Below, piece by piece: positions 39,031 through 46,644 of a stretch of DNA of 64,000 nucleotides (position 1 is the first letter of the stretch; every line of letters starts with the position of its first letter). Source of the stretch: Pseudolysinimonas yzui (GTDB taxonomy: Bacteria; Actinomycetota; Actinomycetes; Actinomycetales; Microbacteriaceae); contig NZ_BNAI01000002.1 of the NCBI RefSeq assembly GCF_014653215.1, positions 186,001 to 250,000 on the forward strand, written 5' to 3'. The position numbers were made by a program, and so were the translations under genes. The notes beneath the pieces were generated by a model that had not been told where the DNA came from, ran no database searches, and saw only the letters and a list, made by a program, of their open reading frames with translations.

Positions 39031-39995
39031 CCCTCGGCGACCTTGAGCACGAGCTTGCCGCGCGTGTGACCCGACTCGATCGCGCGGTGGGCATCCGCGG
39101 CCTTCTCGAAGTCGAACACCTGGTCGACGAACACCCGCACGGCTCCGGACTCGAGCAGGCGCGAGACGACCGCGAGCGTGGAGCCGTCGGGCGTCACGCG
39201 GTAGCCGGTGGCGCGCACCCCGGCATCCGCCGCTTCCGCCGCCATCGACGGCCACGATCCCGTCGGGCCGTTGACGATCGTGCCGCCCGCGCGCAGCACG
39301 CGAAGCGATCGCGACGCGGTGTCGTCGGCCACGTTGCCGATGAGGTCGATGACGGCATCCACCGGGTCGAGCACCTCGTCGAATCTGACGGCGGTGTAGT
39401 CGAGCACCTCGGCGGCGCCGAGCTCCCGCAGCCACGATGCGTTGCGCGCCGACCCCGTGGCGATGACGTGAGCCCCGAAGTAGGCGGCGAACTGCACCGC
39501 GAAGTGGCCGACACCGCCGGCACCGGCGTGGATGAGCATCCGCTGGCCTTCGTGCGCTTTCGCGGTCTCGACCACCATGCCCCAGGCGGTGAGCGCGGCG
39601 AGCGGCACGGCCGCGGCTTCGACGTGCGAGAGGGCCGAGGGCTTCTTCACGACCGAGAGCGCGTTGATGCTGAGGTACTCGGCGTAGGCGCCCGACATGC
39701 GCGGCACCATCCCCATGCCGTACACCTCGGTTCCGGGCTGCAGCGGGTGCGCCTCGTAGGGCGCCTCCTCGACGATTCCGCTGAAATCGTTGCCGAGGAT
39801 CACGGGAAACGCGCTGATGCCGGGGAACGCCCCCTTGCCCGCCCGGGTCTTCGCGTCGATCGGGTTGATGCCCGCCGCGACGACGCGCACGAGCAGTTCG
39901 GCGTTGACCCGCACGGGACGCTCGACGTCGGTGAGCGAGAGCACCTCAGGGCCACCGGCCTGCGTCATCGCCATGGCCCGCATCGTCGCCATCAT
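39027..39995 (-). CDS. NADP-dependent quinone oxidoreductase-like dehydrogenase
   Basis: The 322-residue zinc-free MDR protein has an N-terminal GroES-like domain (ELLVRVVAAGINPIDAKTRAG, VILGNDFSGIV) and a Rossmann domain with the nucleotide motif IHAGAGGVGHFAVQFA. It lacks the zinc-binding Cys cluster of alcohol dehydrogenases, as expected for quinone oxidoreductases. The ATG at 39995 follows GGGGAG. The stop region overlaps the GNAT stop by four bases in convergent orientation. Confidence 0.88.
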   Translation of the reverse strand: MMATMRAMAMTQAGGPEVLSLTDVERPVRVNAELLVRVVAAGINPIDAKTRAGKGAFPGISAFPVILGNDFSGIVEEAPYEAHPLQPGTEVYGMGMVPRMSGAYAEYLSINALSVVKKPSALSHVEAAAVPLAALTAWGMVVETAKAHEGQRMLIHAGAGGVGHFAVQFAAYFGAHVIATGSARNASWLRELGAAEVLDYTAVRFDEVLDPVDAVIDLIGNVADDTASRSLRVLRAGGTIVNGPTGSWPSMAAEAADAGVRATGYRVTPDGSTLAVVSRLLESGAVRVFVDQVFDFEKAADAHRAIESGHTRGKLVLKVAEG

Positions 39996-40126
39996 CCGCT
40001 CCCCGTCTTCCTCCCCTAGTAAACGCCGCCGATGAGTCGCCGGTGTTACGTGGATGTCATCGCCTCGTGAAACTTGGCTCCGCTAGCATCGAGCGGGGCG
40101 TTCGGCTCCGGGAGGTCGGGGTCGAC

Positions 40127-40834
40127 ATGCGGGTTCTCTTCATCGCGTTCCGTTTGGCGGGTGCGGCGGCGATCGCGGCCGCGATCATCGGGCAGTACAT
40201 CCACTCGCTGAACTTCCGCGCCGAGCACGGCATCGCCGAGAACGGCGTTCCCGCGGTCAACTTCTTCAGCTTCTTCACGATCGAGTCGAACGTGCTCACG
40301 ATCGCGGTGTTCCTCATCGGCGCGATCCTGCTCATCCGTTCGTCGGACCCCGATCCGCTCTGGTTCGGGGTGGGCCGCGCGGCGGTGACCGCGTACATGG
40401 CGACGACCGGCATCGTCTACAACACCCTGCTGCGCGGTGTCGAGGTGAGCGAGGGGGCGACCCTCGGCTGGTCGAACGAGATCGTGCACGTCATCGGCCC
40501 GGTCCTCGTCGTGCTCGACTGGCTGTTCGCCCCCGGTCGCCGCAAGCTGGACTGGGTGCACATCTGGGTGATCGTGATCTTCCCGATCGTCTGGGCGGTC
40601 TACACGATGATCCGCGGCCCCTTCGTCGACGATCCGACCCAAGCCGTGCTCAACCCCGACTACGTGGGCGGCTGGTACCCGTACCCGTTCCTCAACCCCG
40701 ACACGTCGGCGCAGGGCTACGTCTCGGTCGCGTTCTACGTCGTGCTCATCGCCGCGGTCATCGGCGGTGTCGGCGCCGCCGTGATCTGGGTGTCCCGCCG
40801 CGACCGCTGGCCTCTCCCGGCCCCGAAGGGCTGA
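40127..40834 (+). CDS. Pr6Pr family membrane protein
   Basis: The 235-residue protein has six membrane segments and the Pr6Pr (FAR-17a/AIG1-like) features: NFFSFFTIESNVLTIAVFL after the first span, YMATTGIVYNTLLRG, and the conserved His region NEIVHVIGPVLVVLDWLFAP. Such proteins are widespread in Microbacteriaceae and of unknown function. The ATG at 40127 has GGAGG 11 bases upstream. Longer starts add a non-hydrophobic stretch. It is followed by the DUF998 gene after 8 bases. Confidence 0.85.
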   Translation: MRVLFIAFRLAGAAAIAAAIIGQYIHSLNFRAEHGIAENGVPAVNFFSFFTIESNVLTIAVFLIGAILLIRSSDPDPLWFGVGRAAVTAYMATTGIVYNTLLRGVEVSEGATLGWSNEIVHVIGPVLVVLDWLFAPGRRKLDWVHIWVIVIFPIVWAVYTMIRGPFVDDPTQAVLNPDYVGGWYPYPFLNPDTSAQGYVSVAFYVVLIAAVIGGVGAAVIWVSRRDRWPLPAPKG

Positions 40835-40842
40835 CGCCGAGG

Positions 40843-41619
40843 ATGCTCGACCGCTTCGCCGCCGCGGCGGGCACGGTGCTCGTGCTCGCCTCGCTCGTCA
40901 TCATCTGGGTGGCCCGCCTCGGCGTGCCGCGCGACCTGTACGTGAGCGAACTCGGCGCCGACGGGGAGCCGACCGCGGCGTGGTTCGAGCGGGCACTGCT
41001 GCTGCTCGTGGCGGGCGGGTTCGCGGTCGCCTGGGCCGGCCGCCGCATCCGTTCTCGCATTCCCGTGCTGCGCTCGTGGCCGCCGTCGGTGACCCTTGGG
41101 GCGGCGAGTGCGCTGTTCCTCGTCGCCTCGCAGGTGCCGTGCACGAGCGGCTGTCCCGTGCCGCAGTTCGGCCCGGGGCTGTCGTGGCAGGATCTCGGGC
41201 ACGTCAGCGCCGCGACCCTCGCATTCGCGCTCGCGGCCTGGACGATGCTGCAGTGCGCCTTCGCGGTCGGCCACCGCGCCATCCGGCGGTTCTCGCTGAT
41301 CGCCGCCGTCTCGGTCGCCGTCATCGCCGCCACCGGGGGGCTGATGTCGGTGTTCGACTTCTACGCCAACCTCGGCAGCCGACTCGAGTTCGTCGCGACG
41401 ACGCTCGGAATCGCCTGGGTGGCCGTCTACGGGATCGCGCTGACCTTCGAGCGGCGGTCAGCGCTCGCGGCGCATCGCCCGCAGCAGGTCGTCGGCGAGC
41501 ACGATGAGGCGGCCGATCTCGGCGTCGTCGCGGTCGACCCAACGGCATTCGGGTTCGCTCGAGATGGGAACGAACTCCTCGTGTCGCTCCCAGACGACGA
41601 GCGTTCGCTCAGCGCCTAA
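40843..41619 (+). CDS. DUF998 membrane protein with read-through tail
   Basis: The 258-residue product has six membrane segments and DUF998 features, including YVSELGADGEPTAAWFERALLL, CTSGCPVP and FDFYANLGSRLEF near the last span. The membrane part ends near residue 205. The final 54 residues (ALAAHRPQQVVGE onward) are antisense to the 3' part of the convergent YqaJ gene and look like read-through rather than domain, so the original stop was probably lost. Function is unknown. Confidence 0.78.
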   Translation: MLDRFAAAAGTVLVLASLVIIWVARLGVPRDLYVSELGADGEPTAAWFERALLLLVAGGFAVAWAGRRIRSRIPVLRSWPPSVTLGAASALFLVASQVPCTSGCPVPQFGPGLSWQDLGHVSAATLAFALAAWTMLQCAFAVGHRAIRRFSLIAAVSVAVIAATGGLMSVFDFYANLGSRLEFVATTLGIAWVAVYGIALTFERRSALAAHRPQQVVGEHDEAADLGVVAVDPTAFGFARDGNELLVSLPDDERSLSA

Positions 41620-42072
41620 GACGTACTGCTGCCACCACACCTGCCGCAGGTAGTTGCGGGGGATGCCGCGCCACGCGTGGGACGTCGTCTTGATCTCGCA
41701 CAGCTCGACGCGACCGTCGACTTCGCGGAGCCCGTCGGGGGTGGCGAGGTGGTCGCGGTTGCCGTCGGCGTGGAACAACGCGCTCGAGGCTCGCATCCCG
41801 TAGACGTTGCCCGCCCAGCGGCCGATCGCCGGTTCGCGCAGCCGCCCGTGCTCGGTGTAGGCGTTGCCCCCGAACCGTGAGCCGAGCAGCTTCTCCATCG
41901 CGAGCGCCTTCACCGCGCGTTCGCTCGTGAGCCGGGCGACATCGGTCGCCGTGACACCACGGGCCCGAGCCTTGAGCCACCCGATCCGATCGGTCTGGTC
42001 GGCGACGATCCGGTCGCGGTGCGTGCGCGGCGGCTCGTCCCAGAGCGGGAGAGTCGGCTGCGCGATCGTCAC
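41458..42072 (-). CDS. YqaJ-family (lambda exonuclease-like) nuclease
   Basis: The 204-residue protein matches the YqaJ viral recombinase domain: GVTATDVARLTSERA at the start, EHGRLREPAIGRW, the catalytic core ELCEIKTTSHAW with the E-x-K motif, and LRQVWWQQYVLGAERTLVVWE. Such nucleases resect dsDNA 5' ends and often occur in phages with a RecT-type annealing protein, but no partner or phage gene is near. The GTG start lacks a strong ribosome site. It overlaps the DUF998 gene by 162 bases. Confidence 0.82.
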   Translation of the reverse strand: MTIAQPTLPLWDEPPRTHRDRIVADQTDRIGWLKARARGVTATDVARLTSERAVKALAMEKLLGSRFGGNAYTEHGRLREPAIGRWAGNVYGMRASSALFHADGNRDHLATPDGLREVDGRVELCEIKTTSHAWRGIPRNYLRQVWWQQYVLGAERTLVVWERHEEFVPISSEPECRWVDRDDAEIGRLIVLADDLLRAMRRER

Positions 42073-42206
42073 CCGTCCAGTCTGCGGGACGGAGCAGACA
42101 TCCGGGGCCCTGACGCGCCCGGGTGACTGACGCGCCCGAGGCGATTCCTGGCAGGCACCAAGGCGCGGCTCAGACGATTCATAGGATCGACGCCAGACTG
42201 GAGAGC

Positions 42207-42962
42207 ATGCCCACCCTCACGCCCGTCGCCTCTGTTCGCCTGACCCGCCCCGACGGTTCGCCGGTGCGCGCTCTCGTCGTCGACGACGAGGCCTCGCTCG
42301 GCGACCTGTTGCGGATGGCGCTGCGCTACGAGGGCTGGGACGTTCAGACCGCCGCGAACGGCCAGGATGCTCTCGCCCTGGCCCGCACCTTCTCACCGGA
42401 TGTCATCGTGCTCGACATCATGTTGCCCGACCTCGACGGCGTGCAGGTGCTGCAGCGGGTGCGCGCCGCCGGGAGCGATGCCCCCGTGCTCTTCCTCACC
42501 GCGAAGGATGCCGTCGACGACCGCGTCGCGGGGCTCACGGCCGGCGGTGACGACTATGTCACCAAGCCGTTCTCGCTCGACGAGGTCATCGCCCGACTGC
42601 GCGGCCTGCTGCGGCGGAGCGCGCGCATCGTCTCGGCGGCGACCGGCCCCGAGATCCGGGTGGGTGACCTCGTGCTCAACGAGGAGACCTACGAGGTGGA
42701 GCGGGCCGGTGAGCCGATCGCGCTCACCGCGACCGAGTTCGAGTTGCTGCGCTACCTGATGCGCAACCCGCGGCGCGTGCTGAGCAAGGCGCAGATCCTC
42801 GACCGGGTGTGGAGTTACGACTTCGGCGGCCGGTCGAGCATCGTCGAGATCTACATCTCGTACCTGCGCAAGAAGATCGACGAGGGGCGCGACGCGATGA
42901 TCCACACGGTGCGCGGCGTGGGCTACACGATCAAGCCGTCGGCTCCCGAACCGGCGGCGTGA
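42207..42962 (+). CDS. OmpR/PhoB family response regulator
   Basis: The 251-residue protein has a receiver domain with acidic pocket DD26-27, phosphoacceptor Asp70 (VIVLDIMLPDLDG) and Lys120 (YVTKPF). A winged helix follows, with TATEFELLRYLMRNPRRVLSK and the end VRGVGYTIKP. The ATG at 42207 follows GGAG. The preceding TAGGAT-like -10 at about 42183 is plausible. Its stop overlaps the kinase start by four bases, so the pair is a two-component system, resembling the TrcR/TcrA type. Signal and targets are unknown. Confidence 0.93.
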   Translation: MPTLTPVASVRLTRPDGSPVRALVVDDEASLGDLLRMALRYEGWDVQTAANGQDALALARTFSPDVIVLDIMLPDLDGVQVLQRVRAAGSDAPVLFLTAKDAVDDRVAGLTAGGDDYVTKPFSLDEVIARLRGLLRRSARIVSAATGPEIRVGDLVLNEETYEVERAGEPIALTATEFELLRYLMRNPRRVLSKAQILDRVWSYDFGGRSSIVEIYISYLRKKIDEGRDAMIHTVRGVGYTIKPSAPEPAA

Positions 42963-44392
42963 CGGTGGCCGCGCGCGGCTCGTGGTCGCTGCGCCGCCGG
43001 CTGGTGGTCGGGATCGTCGGCCTGCTGGCGGTGGTGAGCGTCGTCGTCGGGGTGTCGAGCGTCGTCGCGTTGCGGCAGACGCTGATGGCTCGGCTCGACG
43101 AGCAGGTGATGGATGCCGCGTCCCGCGCCGCGGGACCGCTGCAGGGCGCGCCGCAGGCGGAGGGCGACCAACCCGGGAACCGCATCGGAACCCTCGTGCT
43201 CCGCACCCGGGACGGCGTCGTGGTGCGCGCCGAATACGTCACCGAGAGCGGGGTCGACGTCGAGCTCACCGATGCCCAGATCGCCCAGTTGCGCGCGCTC
43301 GATCTGGGGCAGCAGCCGATGACCGTCGACCTCGGCGAGCTCGGCGAGTTCCGGGTGGGCGCGCGCGAACTGCCCGGGCGGGATGACGTGGCCATCGCGG
43401 GTCTGCCGACGGCCGAGGTCACCGCGACGACCAGCAACCTGGCCCTCATCTTCGCCCTCGTGACCCTGGCCGCGCTGGTCGTCGCCGCCCTCGCCGGCAC
43501 CCAGGTCGTGCGGGTCGCGCTGCGCCCGCTCGACCGGGTCACGGCGACGGCACGCCGGGTCGCCGAACTGCCGCTCGCCCGCGGTCAGGTCGCGCTCGCC
43601 GAGCGGGTGCCCGACTCCGACCCGCGCACCGAGGTCGGTCAGGTCGGTGCCGCGTTCAACCGCATGCTCGAGCACGTCGAGTCGTCGCTGCGCGCCCGTC
43701 AGGACAGCGAAGAGAAGGTGCGCCAGTTCGTCGCCGATGCGAGCCACGAACTGCGCACCCCGCTCGCATCGATCCGCGGGTACTCCGAGCTGACGCGGCG
43801 CTCGGGGCTCGAGCTGCCGGACGACATCGTCTATGCGCTCGCCCGCATCGAGTCGGAGTCGGTGCGCATGACCTCCCTCGTCGAGGAGCTGCTGCTGCTC
43901 GCCCGGCTCGACGCCGGGCAGGAGCTCGCGCACGGCACAGTCGACCTCGTGCCGCTGATCGCCGACGCCGTCTCAGACGCGCACGCCGCGTCGCCGGAGC
44001 ACGACTGGAGGATCGAGACCGGGGAGGATCCGCTGGTCGTCACCGGCGACGCGAATCGGCTGCATCAGGTGGTCGCCAACCTGCTGGCGAACGCCCGCGT
44101 GCACACCCCTGCGGGAACCGTCGTCACGGTGAGTCTGGTCAGGGCCGGGGACGACGCGGTGCTGACGGTCGCCGACGACGGCCCCGGCATCCCGGCAGCC
44201 CTGCGGCCCGTGCTGTTCGAACGCTTCGCGCGCGGCGACGGGTCGCGCTCCCGGGGGACCGGCAGCACCGGTCTCGGCCTCGCGATCGTCGCCGCCGTCG
44301 TCGAGGCGCACCGCGGTTCGGTGGCCCTGGAGAGCGATTCGGCAGGAGCCCGATTCGTCGTGCGCCTCCCGCTCGCGCGCCCTGAGCAATGA
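42959..44392 (+). CDS. sensor histidine kinase
   Basis: The 477-residue kinase has two membrane spans (about 13-37 and 160-182) bounding an extracellular sensor of some 120 residues. A HAMP domain (183-235), the phosphoacceptor His263 in SHELRTPLASIRGYSEL, and an ATP-binding domain with N-box NLLANARVHTP, G1 VADDGPGIP and G2 GTGSTGLGLAI follow. The GTG at 42959 overlaps the regulator stop (GTGA). The order and overlap pair it with the upstream OmpR-type regulator. Confidence 0.93.
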   Translation: MTVAARGSWSLRRRLVVGIVGLLAVVSVVVGVSSVVALRQTLMARLDEQVMDAASRAAGPLQGAPQAEGDQPGNRIGTLVLRTRDGVVVRAEYVTESGVDVELTDAQIAQLRALDLGQQPMTVDLGELGEFRVGARELPGRDDVAIAGLPTAEVTATTSNLALIFALVTLAALVVAALAGTQVVRVALRPLDRVTATARRVAELPLARGQVALAERVPDSDPRTEVGQVGAAFNRMLEHVESSLRARQDSEEKVRQFVADASHELRTPLASIRGYSELTRRSGLELPDDIVYALARIESESVRMTSLVEELLLLARLDAGQELAHGTVDLVPLIADAVSDAHAASPEHDWRIETGEDPLVVTGDANRLHQVVANLLANARVHTPAGTVVTVSLVRAGDDAVLTVADDGPGIPAALRPVLFERFARGDGSRSRGTGSTGLGLAIVAAVVEAHRGSVALESDSAGARFVVRLPLARPEQ

Positions 44393-44434
44393 GAACATGA
44401 GTCGTCCCGGTCCCCTCTCGAAAGCCGCCCTCGG

Positions 44435-45322
44435 ATGACCCGTTTCCGCAGCGTGCTCGCGGTTGCCTTCGCCGCTCTGCTCGTCTTGGCTCCTGCGTCC
44501 CTCGCGCGAGCGGAAGGCTCCGTGCCCTCCGAGGTGGCCGCGTACGTCACCGACGGCTCGCTGGTCGCGCAGCTCAACGACGTCTACGGCGTCGATGCCG
44601 ATGGTGACGGCATCGACTTCGACGAGACGACGAAGACCGGCGTGATCGAGCGGGTTCACGTCTGGAGCGCAGAGCTGCGTGAAGGCGAGGACACCGAACA
44701 TCCTCTCGATCTGCTCAATGAGTGGGTCGTTCCGATCACGATCGCCGATGCGCCCGTCGGTCTCGCGACCATCTGGATCAATCCGGCTACCGCGCGCCCC
44801 GAACTCGCCTTGTTCGAAGCCGATGCCGATCTCGCGACCGCGCTCTCGGCGGTGGCCGACGGATCATCGCTCGTCCACGATCTCGACAGTGCGGCGTGGC
44901 TCGCGCTCGCCGCCGACGGAACCCTCACCCCGCTCGTTCCGGGCACGACGGGCCTCACCACTCCGGTGCCGATCGACGACGTCGCGTTGCTGCCGCCCGC
45001 CGGCGGTGCTGCAGGGGCGGGCGGCGATCCGGGCACGGGCGTCGGGTTCGCGATCGCCGTGGTGCTGCTGCTCCTCGTCATCATCGTCGTCGCCCTGGTG
45101 TTGCCGGGGCTGCGGGCGAAGAAGCCGGATGCCGACGCCGAGCCCGACGCCGATGCTCAGCAGGTCGCTGACATCGAAGTCGCGCCCGTCGCCGCCGAGA
45201 CGGTGCCCGAGGAGCCCGAGACGGTGCCCGAGGAGCCCGAGGCGGCGCCCGAGGAGCCCGAGGCGGCGCCGAAGAAGCCCGCCCCGCGCAAGAAGAAGAC
45301 GCCGCCCCCGCCGGCCGATTGA
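44435..45322 (+). CDS. exported single-span protein with Glu/Pro-rich tail
   Basis: The 295-residue protein has a signal peptide (1-26, ending LARAEG), an extracellular domain of about 170 residues with DGDGIDFDETT resembling a calcium-type loop, and a membrane helix at about 205-230 (GFAIAVVLLLLVIIVVALVL). The cytoplasmic tail contains repeats of VPEEPET/APEEPEA and ends in a basic KKPAPRKKKTPPPP. I recognise no family. The layout is of a membrane-anchored surface domain with a disordered inner tail. It precedes the rplJL promoter. Confidence 0.65.
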   Translation: MTRFRSVLAVAFAALLVLAPASLARAEGSVPSEVAAYVTDGSLVAQLNDVYGVDADGDGIDFDETTKTGVIERVHVWSAELREGEDTEHPLDLLNEWVVPITIADAPVGLATIWINPATARPELALFEADADLATALSAVADGSSLVHDLDSAAWLALAADGTLTPLVPGTTGLTTPVPIDDVALLPPAGGAAGAGGDPGTGVGFAIAVVLLLLVIIVVALVLPGLRAKKPDADAEPDADAQQVADIEVAPVAAETVPEEPETVPEEPEAAPEEPEAAPKKPAPRKKKTPPPPAD

Positions 45323-45330
45323 ACGCCGCC

Positions 45331-45359
45331 TTGCTGTAACGGCATCCGTCGCGTATCCT
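45331..45359 (+). promoter_or_regulatory. promoter of rplJ-rplL
   Basis: TTGCTG (45331-45336) and TATCCT (45354-45359) are separated by exactly 17 bases, a good sigma70-like promoter about 180 bases before rplJ. Confidence 0.65.
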
Positions 45360-45365
45360 TCACGA

Positions 45366-45538
45366 GGCCGTAGACCGCCGGTTTCTCTCGCTCGCGAGGG
45401 ACGAAGCTTCCGCAAGGAAGAGCCTGCGCAGGTGTGTGAAGTGACTGTCCTTTCTGGGATCCGAAGCTCCGTGCGTCTGCGCCGGAGCTTTTTTCGTGGG
45501 TCTCCGACCGTCACTCATACACAAAAGAACGGAACGCC
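45366..45538 (+). promoter_or_regulatory. ribosomal protein L10 leader
   Basis: The long leader before rplJ contains the segments usual for the L10 leader, including the early CCGTAGACCGCCGG stem side, GAAGAGCCTGCGCAGG and the TGTGTGAAGTGACTG region. In bacteria, L10(L7/L12)4 binds this leader to repress its own operon. An attenuator hairpin with a T-run follows at 45464. The call is by pattern and position. Confidence 0.65.
45464..45494 (+). terminator. attenuator hairpin in the rplJ leader
   Basis: AAGCTCCG (45464-45471) and CGGAGCTT (45483-45490) pair over 8 bases with an 11-base loop, followed by TTTTTT (45489-45494). It is a classic intrinsic terminator placed 44 bases before the rplJ ATG, so it should attenuate rplJL transcription. 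Confidence 0.75.
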
Positions 45539-46051
45539 ATGGCGAACAAGGAAGCCACTGTCGCCGAGCTCGCGGAGAAATTCCGCAGCTCGAACGCGAT
45601 CGTGCTCACCGAGTACCGCGGGCTCACGGTTGCGCAGCTCAAGGAGCTTCGCGCGAACCTCCGTGACCACGCGAGCTATGCCGTGGTGAAGAACACGCTC
45701 ACCCAGATCGCGGCGAACGAGGCTGGCATCAGCTCGTTCGACGACCAGCTCGCTGGTCCGTCTGCGATCGCTTTCGTGCACGGCGACACCGTCGCCGCCG
45801 CGAAGGCGCTGCGTGACTTCTCCAAGGCGAACCCTCTGCTGGTCGTCAAGGGGGGCTATTTCGATGGCAACCCGCTGACGTCGGCCGAGGTGGGCAAGCT
45901 CGCCGATCTCGAAAGCCGGGAGGTGCTGCTGGCGAAGCTGGCTGGCGCCATGAAGGCCTCGCTGTTCGGAGCCGCCTACATGTTCAACGCACCGCTCGCG
46001 AAGGCCGTTCGTACGGTCGACGCGCTGCGCGCCAAGCAGGAAACCAACTAA
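45539..46051 (+). CDS. rplJ: 50S ribosomal protein L10
   Basis: The 170-residue protein has the L10 N-terminal rRNA-binding domain ([21 protein letters not shown] in parts, [16 protein letters not shown]) and the C-terminal helix that carries L7/L12 dimers ([20 protein letters not shown]). It anchors the stalk of the 50S subunit. It is regulated by the leader and attenuator upstream and is followed by rplL after 10 bases. Confidence 0.97.
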   Translation: MANKEATVAELAEKFRSSNAIVLTEYRGLTVAQLKELRANLRDHASYAVVKNTLTQIAANEAGISSFDDQLAGPSAIAFVHGDTVAAAKALRDFSKANPLLVVKGGYFDGNPLTSAEVGKLADLESREVLLAKLAGAMKASLFGAAYMFNAPLAKAVRTVDALRAKQETN

Positions 46052-46061
46052 GGAGTAAAGA

Positions 46062-46454
46062 ATGGCCAAGCTCAGCACTGACGACCTTCTCGAGGCGTTC
46101 AAGGACCTGACGCTGATCGAGCTCAGCGAGTTCGTCAAGAAGTTCGAGGAGACCTTCGAGGTCACCGCCGCCGCCCCCGTCGCCGTCGCTGCCGCCCCGG
46201 CCGCCGGTGGTGCCGGTGGCGCTGCCGAAGCCGAGGAGGAGAAGGACTCGTTCGACGTCGTCCTCGAGTCCGCCGGTGCCGGCAAGATCGCCGTCATCAA
46301 GGAGGTGCGCACCCTCACCAGCCTCGGGCTGGGCGAGGCGAAGGCCCTCGTCGACGGCGCCCCGAGCAACGTGCTCGAGGGTGTCAACAAGGACGCCGCC
46401 GAGAAGGCCAAGGCCGCTCTCGAGGGCGCCGGCGCCACGGTGACCCTCAAGTAG
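46062..46454 (+). CDS. rplL: 50S ribosomal protein L7/L12
   Basis: The 130-residue protein has the helical N-terminal dimerisation part ([20 protein letters not shown]), an Ala-rich hinge ([19 protein letters not shown]) and the C-terminal factor-binding domain ([20 protein letters not shown] in part, [14 protein letters not shown]). It forms the flexible stalk that recruits elongation factors. An AAGGAG ribosome site precedes the ATG, and a strong terminator follows. Confidence 0.97.
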   Translation: MAKLSTDDLLEAFKDLTLIELSEFVKKFEETFEVTAAAPVAVAAAPAAGGAGGAAEAEEEKDSFDVVLESAGAGKIAVIKEVRTLTSLGLGEAKALVDGAPSNVLEGVNKDAAEKAKAALEGAGATVTLK

Positions 46455-46471
46455 TCACCCGTTTCACGAGA

Positions 46472-46503
46472 GAAGGCGCCGCTCCGAAAGGGGCGGCGCC
46501 TTC
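46472..46503 (+). terminator. terminator of rplJ-rplL
   Basis: GAAGGCGCCGC (46472-46482) pairs with GCGGCGCCTTC (46493-46503), followed by TTCG. It lies 17 bases after the rplL stop. Confidence 0.75.
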
Positions 46504-46644
46504 TTCGTGTTCCAGGTGCGGGGGGTGAGGCCTCCGGTAACCAGCCATTCGGCCCCACCCGTGTCGAACCGGGCGCCGGGATCAGGGACGGCGCCCGCAT
46601 GCAACGGTCACATCAAAGCATCCCGCCCTGAGCGACCGATCTGT

